From Erythrobasidium yunnanense (lineage: Eukaryota > Basidiomycota > Cystobasidiomycetes > Erythrobasidiales > Erythrobasidiaceae), in the NCBI GenBank assembly GCA_001600175.1, contig BCJC01000007.1, forward strand, positions 372,001-436,000: a stretch of 64,000 nucleotides of DNA. Direction: 5' to 3'. Below, piece after piece: positions 23,004 through 32,545 of this stretch; position 1 is the first letter of the stretch, and every line of letters starts with the position of its first letter. The notes under the pieces were generated by a model, which had not been told where the DNA came from, did no database searches, and saw only the letters and a list, made by a program, of their open reading frames with translations. A program made the translations under genes and the position numbers.

Positions 23004-25268
23004 ATGTCTGCACAAAACGGACGAGATTCAAGGCCAATCGGTGAGAATATAACAACGTTGAGCTTCCAGAAAGCTCATGATTCCTCGCCCTGCCCTTTTC
23101 CGCATCCAAAAAAGCCCTTCTCAGCGTCTCCGACAAGACTGGGCTTCTCGAGCTCGCAAAAGGTCTCAGCGAAGCCGGCGTCCGTCTCATTGGATCTGGA
23201 GGGACTGCAAAAGCCGTCAGAGAAAGCGGCCTGACCATCGAGCAAGTCTGAACATTTTCCCTATCTCTGCTTCTTGGCCCGGTCTTACCCTTCTTTGCGT
23301 TTTTTGGCTCTGCTTCACGTTCGCAGTGATGTCTCCTCTATTACTGGTGCACCCGAAATGCTCGGAGGAAGAGTCAAGACACTCCACCCAGCCGTTCATG
23401 GAGGCATTCTTGCAAGAATGACAGACTCCGACCTGGCAGATTTGGCTGCACAGTCTATCGCACCTGTCTCAATCGTCGTATGCAACCTATATCCCTTCGA
23501 GAAGTGCGTAGCAAGAGTACCGGCGCCGAGCATTGCGGAAGCAGTCGAGGAAGTCGATATTGGCGGTGTGACGCTTCTAAGAGCTGCAGCAAAGAATCAC
23601 GAGCGGTAAATCTATTCATCCGATTACTGCCACGTAGTGCTGACACCGTTGCGCAGTGTATCTATCCTATGCGACCCAAGCGACTACTCTTCTTTCCTGG
23701 CTTCCTACTCTGCAACTCAGCAAGTCCCCGCTTCTCTTCGCAATAACTTGGCCCTCAAGGCTTTCACCATGACCTCCAACTACGACTCCGCCATTTCTTC
23801 CTACTTCCGAAAGCAGTATGCCTCAGCAGACGGTATCGATGCTGCTCCTGCCGAGGATAAAGCTAGTGTCAGAGAGAATGCAAAGCAGATCACTCTAAGA
23901 TATGGTATCAACCCTCATCAAAAGCCGGCTCAAGCTTGGGTCCCTACCGGCAAATTGCCTTTCAGCGGTTAGTCCATCAGATCTCCTTCTGTCAGTTTCA
24001 CTAAAGTCAGTTCTTGCATGCAGTGCTGTCCGGCTCGCCTGGCTTCATCAACCTTCTAGACGCCCTCAACTCCTTCGCCTTGGTAAAAGAGCTTTCTCAA
24101 GCTTTCTCACCCGCTTTGCCAGCCGCCGCTTCATTCAAGCACGTCTCTCCCGCCGGTGTAGCAGTCGGCACCAGCGAGCCTCTGACAGCCGAAGAAATCC
24201 AAGTATTCGGTGTAGATGGCTTAGGCTGCGAACTTTCTGGACTTGCGAAAGCATACGCGAGAGCAAGAGGCGCAGATAGAATGTCGTCTTTTGGGGACTT
24301 CTTGGCTTTGAGTCATACGTGTGATGTTGCGACTGCCAAAGTCATCTCGAGAGAGGTGTCGGATGGTGTTGTGGCTCCGGGTTACGAGCCGGAAGCTCTC
24401 GAGATCCTCCGCAAGAAGAAGGCTGGCAAGTACTGCGTGCTTCAGGTAATCTCTGCTTCTTGTCGCTTCTGAGATGAATGTCAGCTGATTTGGGGTTTTA
24501 CTTTCAGATGGACCCTTCCTTCGAGCCAGCTCTTACCGAAACCCGGACTGTCTACGGCATTACGATGGAGCAACGCCGCAACGATATTACCATCACACCT
24601 TCTCTCTTCGAGAACCTCGTATCAGCCAACAAGAATCTTCCGCAAGAGGCCATCACCGACTTGCTAGTCGCTACCCTTTCTCTCAAGTACACGCAGTCGA
24701 ACTCTGTCTGCTACGCACTGCGAGGAGGTGTGATAGGTCTTGGAGCAGGCCAGCAATCCCGTATCCACTGCACGCGTTTAGCGGGCGATAAAGCCGATGC
24801 ATGGTGGTTGCGCCATCATCCGAAAGTCCTCGCTTTCAAGTTCAAGAAGGGCTCAAAGCGCGCTGATAAAGCAAATGCTATCGATGTCTTCGTTACTGGA
24901 GAGATCTGGGAGACGGAGAAGGAAGATACAGAGAGGAAAGAATGGGAAGCCAACTTCGAAGAGGGAGCAGTACCGGAACCGCTGTCTGCGCAAGAAAGGA
25001 AGGAATGGATGAAGCAGCTCAAGGGCGTCGCTCTCGCGAGTGATGCCTTCTTCCCCTTCAGCGACAACGTCAGAAGAGCTGCAAGGTCTGGTGTCTCGTA
25101 TATCGCCGGTGAGCTCACAGACTCGCAAACACTGCTGGTCGCAGACTGAGACCTAATTGGCCTACAGCTCCTGGCGGCTCAGTCATGGATGAGGTCGTCT
25201 TCAAGGCTGCTGATGAAGCTGGTATCGTGTACGCCAAGACTGACATTAGACTCTTCCACCACGGTTAG
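23004..25268 (+). CDS. ADE17: Bifunctional AICAR transformylase / IMP cyclohydrolase
   Basis: Catalyses the last two steps of de novo IMP synthesis: formylation of AICAR with 10-formyl-THF, then ring closure. Exon 1 gives [12 protein letters not shown]; a short intron ends at an unusual AAG acceptor near 23109 and continues [18 protein letters not shown] with the correct phase. Next come [18 protein letters not shown] (cyclohydrolase site), [12 protein letters not shown] and [16 protein letters not shown]. The transformylase half shows [28 protein letters not shown] (catalytic Lys-His) and RYSQSNS-like [20 protein letters not shown]. The end is [18 protein letters not shown]. About 600 residues, as in yeast. 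Divergent with HGH1; ADE4 of the same pathway is about 30 kb away. Confidence 0.93.
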
Positions 25269-25420
25269 GAGGCAGTTGTATCAGTATTCACGAATTCTTT
25301 AGAGGGAAAGAATACGCTTCATCACAAGACCGCTTTTGCACTGATGTCTATCTACTGCTACAATCGTATGTCTACTCTAACAATTTGATTCGTGTTTGCG
25401 TTCCCTCAGAATCTGCCATC

Positions 25421-27398
25421 TTATCGTTCGAGCGCGTCATCAATTTCTTCCTCCATATTTTTCTCCATATCTTCTTCGCTGACATCCTTCTCCGACTTCA
25501 TATCGATATACGAGCTATCATTCGCAGCCGTCTGCCCGTCCATCGATGGTGAGTAGCTGATATTTATGACACTATCATCTCCATCCATCGCGACTTCTTT
25601 TGTCTGCGAGAACTGCACCTGCACAATCTTCCCAGACATAGGCACTTCACTGTCTGCTCGCACTCTGACTACTCCATGGGACTGGTCCCTGGGATAGATG
25701 CGGCCGCCGAGACCCGACACTGTCTTGAATAGGCCACTGGAGGGTGATGTAGGTGCGACAGGCGCATTGGCGGCTGCTTTGCCTTGTACGTTGCGGATGA
25801 TGATGAGAGTAACCGCTATTGAGCCTTGCGTGACATACGCGACGATAGGCACAAGCAGGGACACCGCTAGAAGGTGTATGCGCATATGCACTTGATATCC
25901 CAAGATAACATCGAATAAAAGGCAGACCTCGACGACGAGGAAGAGCAGAGCAGCTGAGGCGAACTGAGTCGTGAGATTGTAATGATCCCATCTTGCACGT
26001 TCGATTGCAGCTTGTTGTCTCTGGAAGCTCTCCGGATCCATTGTCGATAAAGACATCTTCCTCTGATGCTGAACCAGTGTATCTGCCGAAGACGACTTTC
26101 TTCTCTGCCTGTTGATCTTTGCTGCTGAGGTGATTTGGCTGAATTCGCTGTCTCGACTGTCTTCTTCGCTATGATAGTTCCGTTGAGCTGCTCTTAGGCG
26201 CTTCTTTGTGACGTTGTATATCGCGATAGAGGCTGATACTGCCATGAATGCAGAAATGGCATCCCAGCCTGCCCATACGCCGAACAAAGGTCGCCAGCGA
26301 GATGCTGCTTCGTTGCCGTACTTCGATAGTTCCGCAAAGTCTTGCAGAAGAGTCGCTTGCCATTGCAGAGGCGGAGGAGTATCACGGTCGTAGACAGTCG
26401 ACGCTTGCATGAGTTTTGCTGTCATGACGACTAGACAGAGACCAGGTTAGTTAAGCTAGCACTTGCTTGTAGGTCTATCTTTACCTGCTACCCTCTCCGC
26501 ATACTGCACAGCTACCATCAACCTGATTCCAGGTATCATGACAGATGCCGTGACCAGGAATGGAGCCGCAATGACGATGGTGTTAAGGAGCCAGCAAGGC
26601 AGTCTTGCAAGCGGGCCCGATGAATGAACCAGCTCTCCGGATGGCTGTCTTTCGGTTATTGAGACGGGAGGGACCAGCAAAGCGTATAGTGCACCGAAGC
26701 ATGTGAGGAGAAGACCGATGTAGGGCGCTATTTCATATGGCGCTCAGCTGAGTGTTTTGACCTCAGGAGGGGATAGGGCAAGCTCACCAAGCCACATTAA
26801 GACTGCCCAGCTTAGATCCATGTGCGTCTTGCCTGCGTCTCTGTACTCATAGCAGTGTCTGACAGTCATAGCGAGCTTAGCCCGAGAGCCATGAAGCAAA
26901 ATGCTCTCGCGCTTACACAATCGGGAAAATGGTAAAGACCATGCTCGAAAGCAGATGAAAGGACAAGAAGACGTTTGTCGAATTCAAGCAGATGAATCTG
27001 CTCCCCGAGCGATGTGCTGTCGTCTTGTATAAGGGTAGAGATCCTTCGCGTCGCCATTTGATCCATAGTGCGAAAGCCGCTGCGAAGATGTTTCTGGTAA
27101 TTTGCTTGATTCAGAATAATCTGCGTCGTGGAGACTACGAAGGCGACCTACAGGAAACTGATAACTGCGAAGACCAGAAAGACGGGTTTCGACCAAGGCG
27201 CTATTCCAGGGTAGACCTTCAGGATTCAAGGCACCGGTACAACAATCAGTTCTCCATGCATATGCACTATATATCGAAACACGTACAGCCCATGACAATT
27301 GGTCCGCAAAGTATGCATACGGATTGACATCTTGAGGAGCGGTCGCTATGACTTGTTCGAGGACAGGCAGAAGAGTCGGAGTAGATGTGGACGCCATG
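25421..27398 (-). CDS. Multipass membrane protein of unknown function
   Basis: A spliced gene whose start (27398) gives MASTSTPTLLPVLEQVIATA. The second exon carries a membrane helix (KPVFLVFAVISFLVAFVV). Further exons give LLNTIVIAAPFLVTASVMIP and, in the large last exon, FGVWAGWDAISAFMAVSASI, FASAALLFLVVEVCLLFDVI and LLAVSLLVPIVAYVTQGSIA. The C-terminal tail is acidic (EEDMEKNMEEEIDDALER) and probably cytosolic. A loop between helices is Ser/Arg/Lys-rich. At least seven membrane helices are likely, but I recognise no family motif. Exon junctions in the middle (about 26,700-27,000) are uncertain. It converges with ADE17 with about 150 bp between stops. Confidence 0.65.
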
Positions 27399-27654
27399 CG
27401 AATTGCTAGCAGCAATAGGTAGGTGAGGTTCCTTAGCTTGGCGCGCTGCCGTGATTGAGATAGCAGGCAGATGAGTAGTTAGGGAAGCCTGAAAGACAAA
27501 CACACAAGGAGAGGAGGAGAACTTCACACAGCGAAAGAGAGAGAAGAGGCAAGGAAGAAGAGGTAATCTAGCGGTCCGAAAGCTCTGCGAAAGCATGGAC
27601 ATCTGGACCGCTTTCTGCCGGCGCAGATTTCCTCGATGATTCACCCCCGTCCGT

Positions 27655-28045
27655 CTAGGTTACCGTTCTGACAGGCACGTCTAATCCACCTAATATCTTG
27701 GTTGTTAGCGTGATAGCTTCTTGGAGCGGAGAATTTCGTTTCGAGGGAGCTGCAGCACCAGACTCGCGTAAATTGCCAGTTGTGTAAACGAGTGTCATTG
27801 GAGTTGTGCGTAGTAAGTCTCCCTGTCTATATTGAGTGAAGCTGATAGGTTGAAGTCTAGAAAAGCCTATCCCGTCGACGCGTCTGAGAGTCGTCAGCTT
27901 AACCTTGTCGAGAAAGAGTGACCAAATTGACTGCGGGACGATAGTGATCATCCAGGGAACGAAGAGTGTTGGCAAGTAGCTTCGTCTTTCGTATGCTGCA
28001 TTTCGTTGCAGTGCTTGGATTTTGTCGAACCGCAGCTTCCGCCAT
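27655..28045 (-). CDS. 3' part of an unrecognised gene with a possible membrane helix
   Basis: The last coding stretch encodes VDRWRKLRFDKIQALQRNAA, a hydrophobic segment (LPTLFVPWMITIVPQSIWSL) and a tail ending LGGLDVPVRTVT. An in-frame stop just upstream (about 28,050) means another exon must supply the start, but no donor/acceptor pair was convincing between there and 28,300. It could be a small mitochondrial or ER membrane protein. I do not recognise it. Confidence 0.4.
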
Positions 28046-28319
28046 CTGTCGACCTTGCAGATCTCGTTTTAAGCTTGCAAACAAGATGCGATGCCTCCCC
28101 CTGCGATTATGCCCAGCTCCGTGCAACTTCCCTGATCTGCCTGCGACTCCTTGGTTCCCTCTGCAAGTCTGCTCATGAATTTCCTCCACGGTCGCTGTCA
28201 TCATTCCTCTACGAGGCTTTGAAGCTGGTCTATCTTGCTGGACGGAGTGCTTCGTGGTGTAAGACTAAGGTCGTGTCGCCTGGCGATGAAGGCTCGGTGT
28301 CGTGCAGAACACAGAGCGC

Positions 28320-28794
28320 TTAGAGAACCTGGCAGTCGTGGAGGACGGCAATGTCGAACAAGTCGCATGAGTAACAGATAGTCTGCCAGCTGCGATTCCC
28401 TCTAGATGGCTCTACAGTCTTCAGAGGCAACAGCTGGTCGCGGTACAGGCTATGACAGAGGGAAGTCAAAAACCCTCTGATGGCAGTCTCGAAGCCGTAT
28501 CGTTCTGCTTCAGCAGACTGGACCAGCTTGGTAGCTACAACAGATTACCACGCTCCCTCGTCTTCCTCTCCTCTGCCAGGCAAGGGACGAAATCGACGGA
28601 AGACACAGCTAAGACACTTCGCTGCTCGCACACGGTGGCTAGCTGGACTCTAAAAACCCCCAATCCACTCCCTCTCGCTTCTTGTCTCTACTTTCTACAC
28701 AGACTTAAAACCCGCTCTCATCCTTACACCCGCTCAAATCTTCGCTGTTCTTCACATACAACCTTGGACATCCATACACGACGACACTTTAAGA
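28320..28794. other. Intergenic, possible promoter of a small plus-strand gene
   Basis: About 475 bp without a supported gene. Near the right end there are ACTTAAAACCCGCTC and CT/CA-rich stretches typical of the leaders of other genes in this window. Confidence 0.35.
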
Positions 28795-29125
28795 TGCCCA
28801 TGAACGTTGAGGTCGGGTGGATCTGTCCCAGCAATGGGTATAATTGCGTCTACAGTGGTGGCCGTCAGTGCCACGTATATGGCAAATGACAGACAATCAA
28901 TAACCGGATCTGGGTTCAGAAACAAGCTACTCACTGATATTGCTACAAGCCGAGGAGATTCGGAAAGTGAGGTGCCAAGAACTTGATCGTGAGCTACTTT
29001 TCTGTCTGTTCAAGATCAGTTACGATCACCAACGCTGCAACGCCTGTGCAGACGATACTGCAGGAGTTGTTCCAACTTACGGTTCATACTATGCGGTAAT
29101 CTATTGCCATCCACTGCGGAGATAG
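28795..29125 (+). CDS. Possible small Cys-rich protein, unrecognised
   Basis: An ATG at 28795 begins MPMNVEVGWICPSNGYNC. Without splicing it stops after 31 codons. With a GTCAGT donor (about 28,866) and a TTCAG acceptor (about 28,920) the frame continues through VRCQELDRELLFCLFKISYD and HQRCNACADDTAGVV to a stop at 29123-29125, giving about 90 residues with eight cysteines. The 3' end overlaps the 3' end of the convergent zinc-finger gene by 25 bp. There is no clear signal peptide. The splice model is a guess, and a chance ORF is possible. Confidence 0.3.
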
Positions 29126-30377
29126 TCCATGATAACCTTAGGCCTGATATCTAAACCAGCCTGTAGGGTATTGTCGTGCATAAGCTGACGTATGAGACTT
29201 GCTAGTTCTGTAACAGAAGTCACTGGACAATACAGACTTCCTTCTAAACTGCTAGCCGCATTCTGTGAGCACAGGATTTTGACCTCGCTGTTATTCAACA
29301 GCTTCTCCACAGTGTAAAAAGCTGCCGCCATCCCGATCCGACAATAGAGCGCGCAATCTGATCCACTCCATGTAGAAGTATATCCCGGTGACTCCGCTTG
29401 TCTCCGGCTATACCTGTCCACATATTCTAGGAAATCGTCCGGTGTGCGACTTAGCTCTTGTCCAGGCTGTGCGTGCGAGTCCAGTGGCATGTACAGTCTG
29501 TCGATTAAATTGACAGCTGAACCAGAGCTGGCGATCGTGACTGCTGTATTGTCTAAGGTGGTGCTCATCTTTTTCATAGCATCCCGGAGTACGTGATACC
29601 AGCCAGCTTGTAAGTAGGGATAGTGGAGAGACTGAGAATATGCTACGGGTACGAGGGTAGATAATGTACTGGGCGGCAGCTGGAAGTAGAAGCCAGGAGG
29701 TGCGGACATGGCCATGTTGTGACTGGCACTGGCTTGAGATTGTCCAAGTGAAGAAGTGGCATTTTGGACTTGCCTCGAGTGGGTTGGAGCGACGTTGGAC
29801 GCTGTCGTGATGGGCTGCGTATACATGTCTGGAATAGCAGGAAAAGATTCGGGAAACCAGAATTGCAGATCCTGTCCACCGTTGCCAAGCCCCAAGGATT
29901 CAACGCCGGAAGTTTCATACGTCTGAACGCCTGATAGTTGGCTGTGTTCAGTAAAGGCCTGAGAGGGCGTAAGTGGACCTTTAAGGCTGGGATAAAAGGG
30001 AGGACGAACATTCGCCGTGGTATCTGTACCAAAGGCAGATGCTTCTAGACTCAGGCCCTCCTGCGTGGGCTGAATAGGGCTGTAAAAGGTGTTTGTTTGT
30101 TCATTGCCGAACAAGCCGGATAGATCTGTCTGTTGTGCCTCGAAAGGAGCTTCTTGCATGAACTGATCCTCTTGGTGGAGGAGGGGCTCTGCCCGTGGCG
30201 CTCCTCGTGCTCGACAGCTGTTTATATGTCTATTGAAACTAAACCTGCCAGAGAATTCGTCCTGAAAAAACGGGAAAAGTGAAAGGGTCCTTTAGCGAAT
30301 ACGGTTCGCTTGATCTAACGGTTGTTTCGCCTTACATATCTTTTGTCGCACTTTGGACAGGTATCTCGAGGATTCAT
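29101..30377 (-). CDS. C2HC-type zinc-finger protein, putative transcription regulator
   Basis: Exon 1 (from 30377) encodes MNPRDTCPKCDKRY. An intron of about 88 nt (donor GTAAGG, acceptor TTTTCAG) splits the finger; the next exon continues DEFSGRFSFNRHINSC, giving Cys-x2-Cys-x14-His-x4-Cys. The remaining 390 residues are Gln/Ser/Pro-rich in the first half (typical of activation regions) and end with a helical region (DDFLEYVDRYSRRQAE, ASLIRQLMHDNTLQAGLDIR). About 410 residues. The single short finger at the very N-terminus suggests DNA or RNA binding, but this is an inference. I recognise no close family. Confidence 0.65.
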
Positions 30378-30728
30378 GTTTGAACGAAGCCTGACAGTCG
30401 AAAGAAGACAAACCCCTTCAACGTCGATTGCGGGAAGCGGGTCCACTTGAGGGGCCCATCTATAAAGCCGAAGGCCCCGATGTCTCTGCGGGGAAGGTGG
30501 CACTGACCAGGACGCGTTGGCCCCAATTGGTGGATCCTGGTGCAGCATAAATATTGATACACAAATGTTTGTATTGTTGTGAGTCATAGATACAGGCAGT
30601 AAATATTGGACAAGCAAGCTAGGTTTGGTGCTAGTTGGGTCGAGTTCTCTCCTCGCGACCTGTCAAGATTGAGCCATATGTAAGTTGATTGACACGAGCT
30701 TTCTAGAGGCACACATGTATACTTAGGG

Positions 30729-31159
30729 CTATCTACCACTTTCTCGCCAACCCGACCAGCCGCCAAAGACGGCACATACTACGTTGGCTGCTTGCAAGCC
30801 GGTCATTGCCGGTATGCCTACGAAAATGGCTCCTGCTGATACGAAAACAGGTGCCGCGATGGGAGCCAGAACAGCGGCGGCTACTGCTGCGGAGGTGATG
30901 GTTGCCACAGTCTGGACTGACAGAGATGTGCTCAGTCTGGAACGACTTCGAGAGGAGTTTTGACTGACGCGTGTAGGTAAAGGGTTCTGCATGGTTACTG
31001 CTGTTGTTTGAATAGACCTGTGAAACTCTGCTTGTAGGAGGACGACGTGGGAGTGGAGGAAAAAGCGAACGTGAAGACTCACTCTTTGTACCTGTGAACA
31101 ATGCTGCCGAGAGAGCGCCGAAGCAAGAACGGCGGGAGTATCAGTGCACCTTGTGACAT
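30729..31159 (-). CDS. Small membrane protein, unrecognised
   Basis: Two exons: ATG at 31159 gives MSQGALILPPFLLRRSLGSI, then an intron with a GTGAGT donor (about 31,082) and CACAG acceptor joins in phase to SIQTTAVTMQNPLPTRVSQN. The second half is hydrophobic: VQTVATITSAAVAAAVLAPI and AAPVFVSAGAIFVGIPAMTG, then a short tail GGWSGWRESGR. About 120 residues with two predicted membrane helices and an Ala/Val-rich composition. No family recognised. Its promoter region holds a cluster of GTGCAC palindromes. Confidence 0.6.
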
Positions 31160-31477
31160 ATTGCGCCTTATTTTACTGTGCCGAAACGCAATGTGCACCC
31201 AAATGTGCACGGGTGCACACTTCCTCGCATGATTGGCCCGGGCACAATGTGCTCGGTAGTTGTTAGGTTGACGACGTAGTGAGCATTTAGGTAGCCTGTA
31301 ATCTGAGCAGATCAGCTTTACTTCTTAACATCATTTCCCAAATCAACTCTCAGTAGCTTGACTTGCACTCACCTGTATCGCTTCACCACTGCTAGTCAAC
31401 CACTTGTGAGTGCGATGGTTTACTTTCTTTTGCCTGCAAGCTCAAGTGGGCTGAGATTGTAAAAATGGCAGGCCATC
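31160..31477. other. Shared upstream region of two divergent small genes
   Basis: About 320 bp between the small membrane protein (minus) and the small secreted protein (plus). It contains three GTGCAC palindromes within 26 bp (31193-31218). CT-rich and CA-rich stretches occur towards 31,330-31,380. Confidence 0.5.
31193..31218. promoter_or_regulatory. Cluster of three GTGCAC palindromes
   Basis: GTGCAC at 31193-31198, 31205-31210 and 31213-31218, and a further copy at 31144-31149 inside the first exon of the small membrane protein. The palindromic core and spacing suggest binding sites for a dimeric regulator acting on one or both divergent genes. Function is inferred only from the pattern. 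Confidence 0.45.
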
Positions 31478-31702
31478 ATGCACTCTGTTACCATCATCGT
31501 GGCTATCATGCTGGCTCTGGCTCCGCTCTCATCTGCTGGATTGTCGGCTTGCCTCACCTGTCTCACAGTAACCTGTGGAATGGCATGGAGGGTCTGCATT
31601 CCAGTCCTGGCGACTCCGGCTGGTCCAGAGTGCATTATCGCTGCTTGTGGTCTGGCTGCTTGCATGCGGTGCGGTGCTGCCTGCGCGGTCCCCGGTCCAT
31701 AA
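31478..31702 (+). CDS. Small secreted Cys-rich protein
   Basis: Single-exon ORF of 74 residues. Residues 1-20 (MHSVTIIVAIMLALAPLSSA) form a good signal peptide. The mature part is short and unusually Cys-rich: ACLTCLTVTCGMAWRVC, then PECIIAACGLAACMRCGAAC, with ten cysteines in about 54 residues. This spacing resembles a widespread group of small fungal secreted proteins with Gly/Ala-rich, Cys-rich cores; that is a recollection, not a search result. An ATG in another frame lies 13 bp upstream, and the opposite strand is also open over the same bases (31420-31752), so the coding strand is not fully certain. It shares its upstream region with the small membrane protein. Confidence 0.5.
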   Translation: MHSVTIIVAIMLALAPLSSAGLSACLTCLTVTCGMAWRVCIPVLATPAGPECIIAACGLAACMRCGAACAVPGP

Positions 31703-32545
31703 GAATACAGTGCGTGCGAATACCCATGCTTGTCAAGCCAGTCATTGACCATCACGCTTCAGGTCCGGAAATCTGCGCCCATAGGATCGTCAACATCTAT
31801 CAGCCTGCACAAAATCAGCCTATACTATCGTAGCCACGTTTTGAACCCAGCGAGCCCTGTTTTAGTAGCGGTGAGCACTATTAGCTATGCTCTTGACCAT
31901 TCGTCATGGCATGCGCAGTGTTTTCGCGCGATGACCCTCCGTTGTGTCGAAAGTAAGAGATGTGTGGAGGTCGACTGCAATCACTGTCGAAAATTGGCAA
32001 CTGGCCCTTGCGTTTGCCCCGTAACATCGTCCACTGGCTCACATGATTCTTCGCTTGACGTCCGCTGGCTGAAAATGCTCTCGCACCAGGTCTTTACTAC
32101 GATCAGATGGTGCTGTCGTAGTTGGGGCAGACGATGCAGCCGTTTTCATGGAAATCTGGATCTGGCAAGCGGGCCGTCTGAAAACGGAGGGAAGTATGTT
32201 TCGGAATCCACGGCCAGCAGCTTTCAGTACGCTTTGGAGCAGGGTGTGATATGGATAAAGTAGAAGGGAATCAGGTTCGTCTATCTTCGGCGCATCGCAG
32301 GCTGTTTCGAGTGTCAGAGCCAGATAGGCAGGCAATTCATGTAAGCAAAGAAAGAAGTGATAGTACGACACTACCCATCACCCTTCCTGCCACTACTTCC
32401 ACCTTCCATCCTCCATCTTCCGGGTCTTACCTCACCCATCCTGCCTTACCAACCCCCTTTTTCGTGATCTCTCTAGTTTGCATTTCAGCATCAACTTGTT
32501 TCTTTTCTGTTTCAACCAACTCACAACATTACCAATACACATGCA
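31703..32545. other. Intergenic, leader of the RRM protein gene
   Basis: About 840 bp. Open frames exist on both strands (for example 31730-32263 on plus) but show no recognisable features and several lack ATG starts. The last 160 bp before 32546 are C/T-rich (CCACTACTTCCACCTTCCAT), like the leaders of other genes in this window. Confidence 0.4.

Noticed and set aside
32039-32371. 110-codon minus-strand open frame
   Set aside because: Its first codon is GTG, not ATG, it has no domain or convincing splice partner, and it overlaps the leader of the RRM gene.
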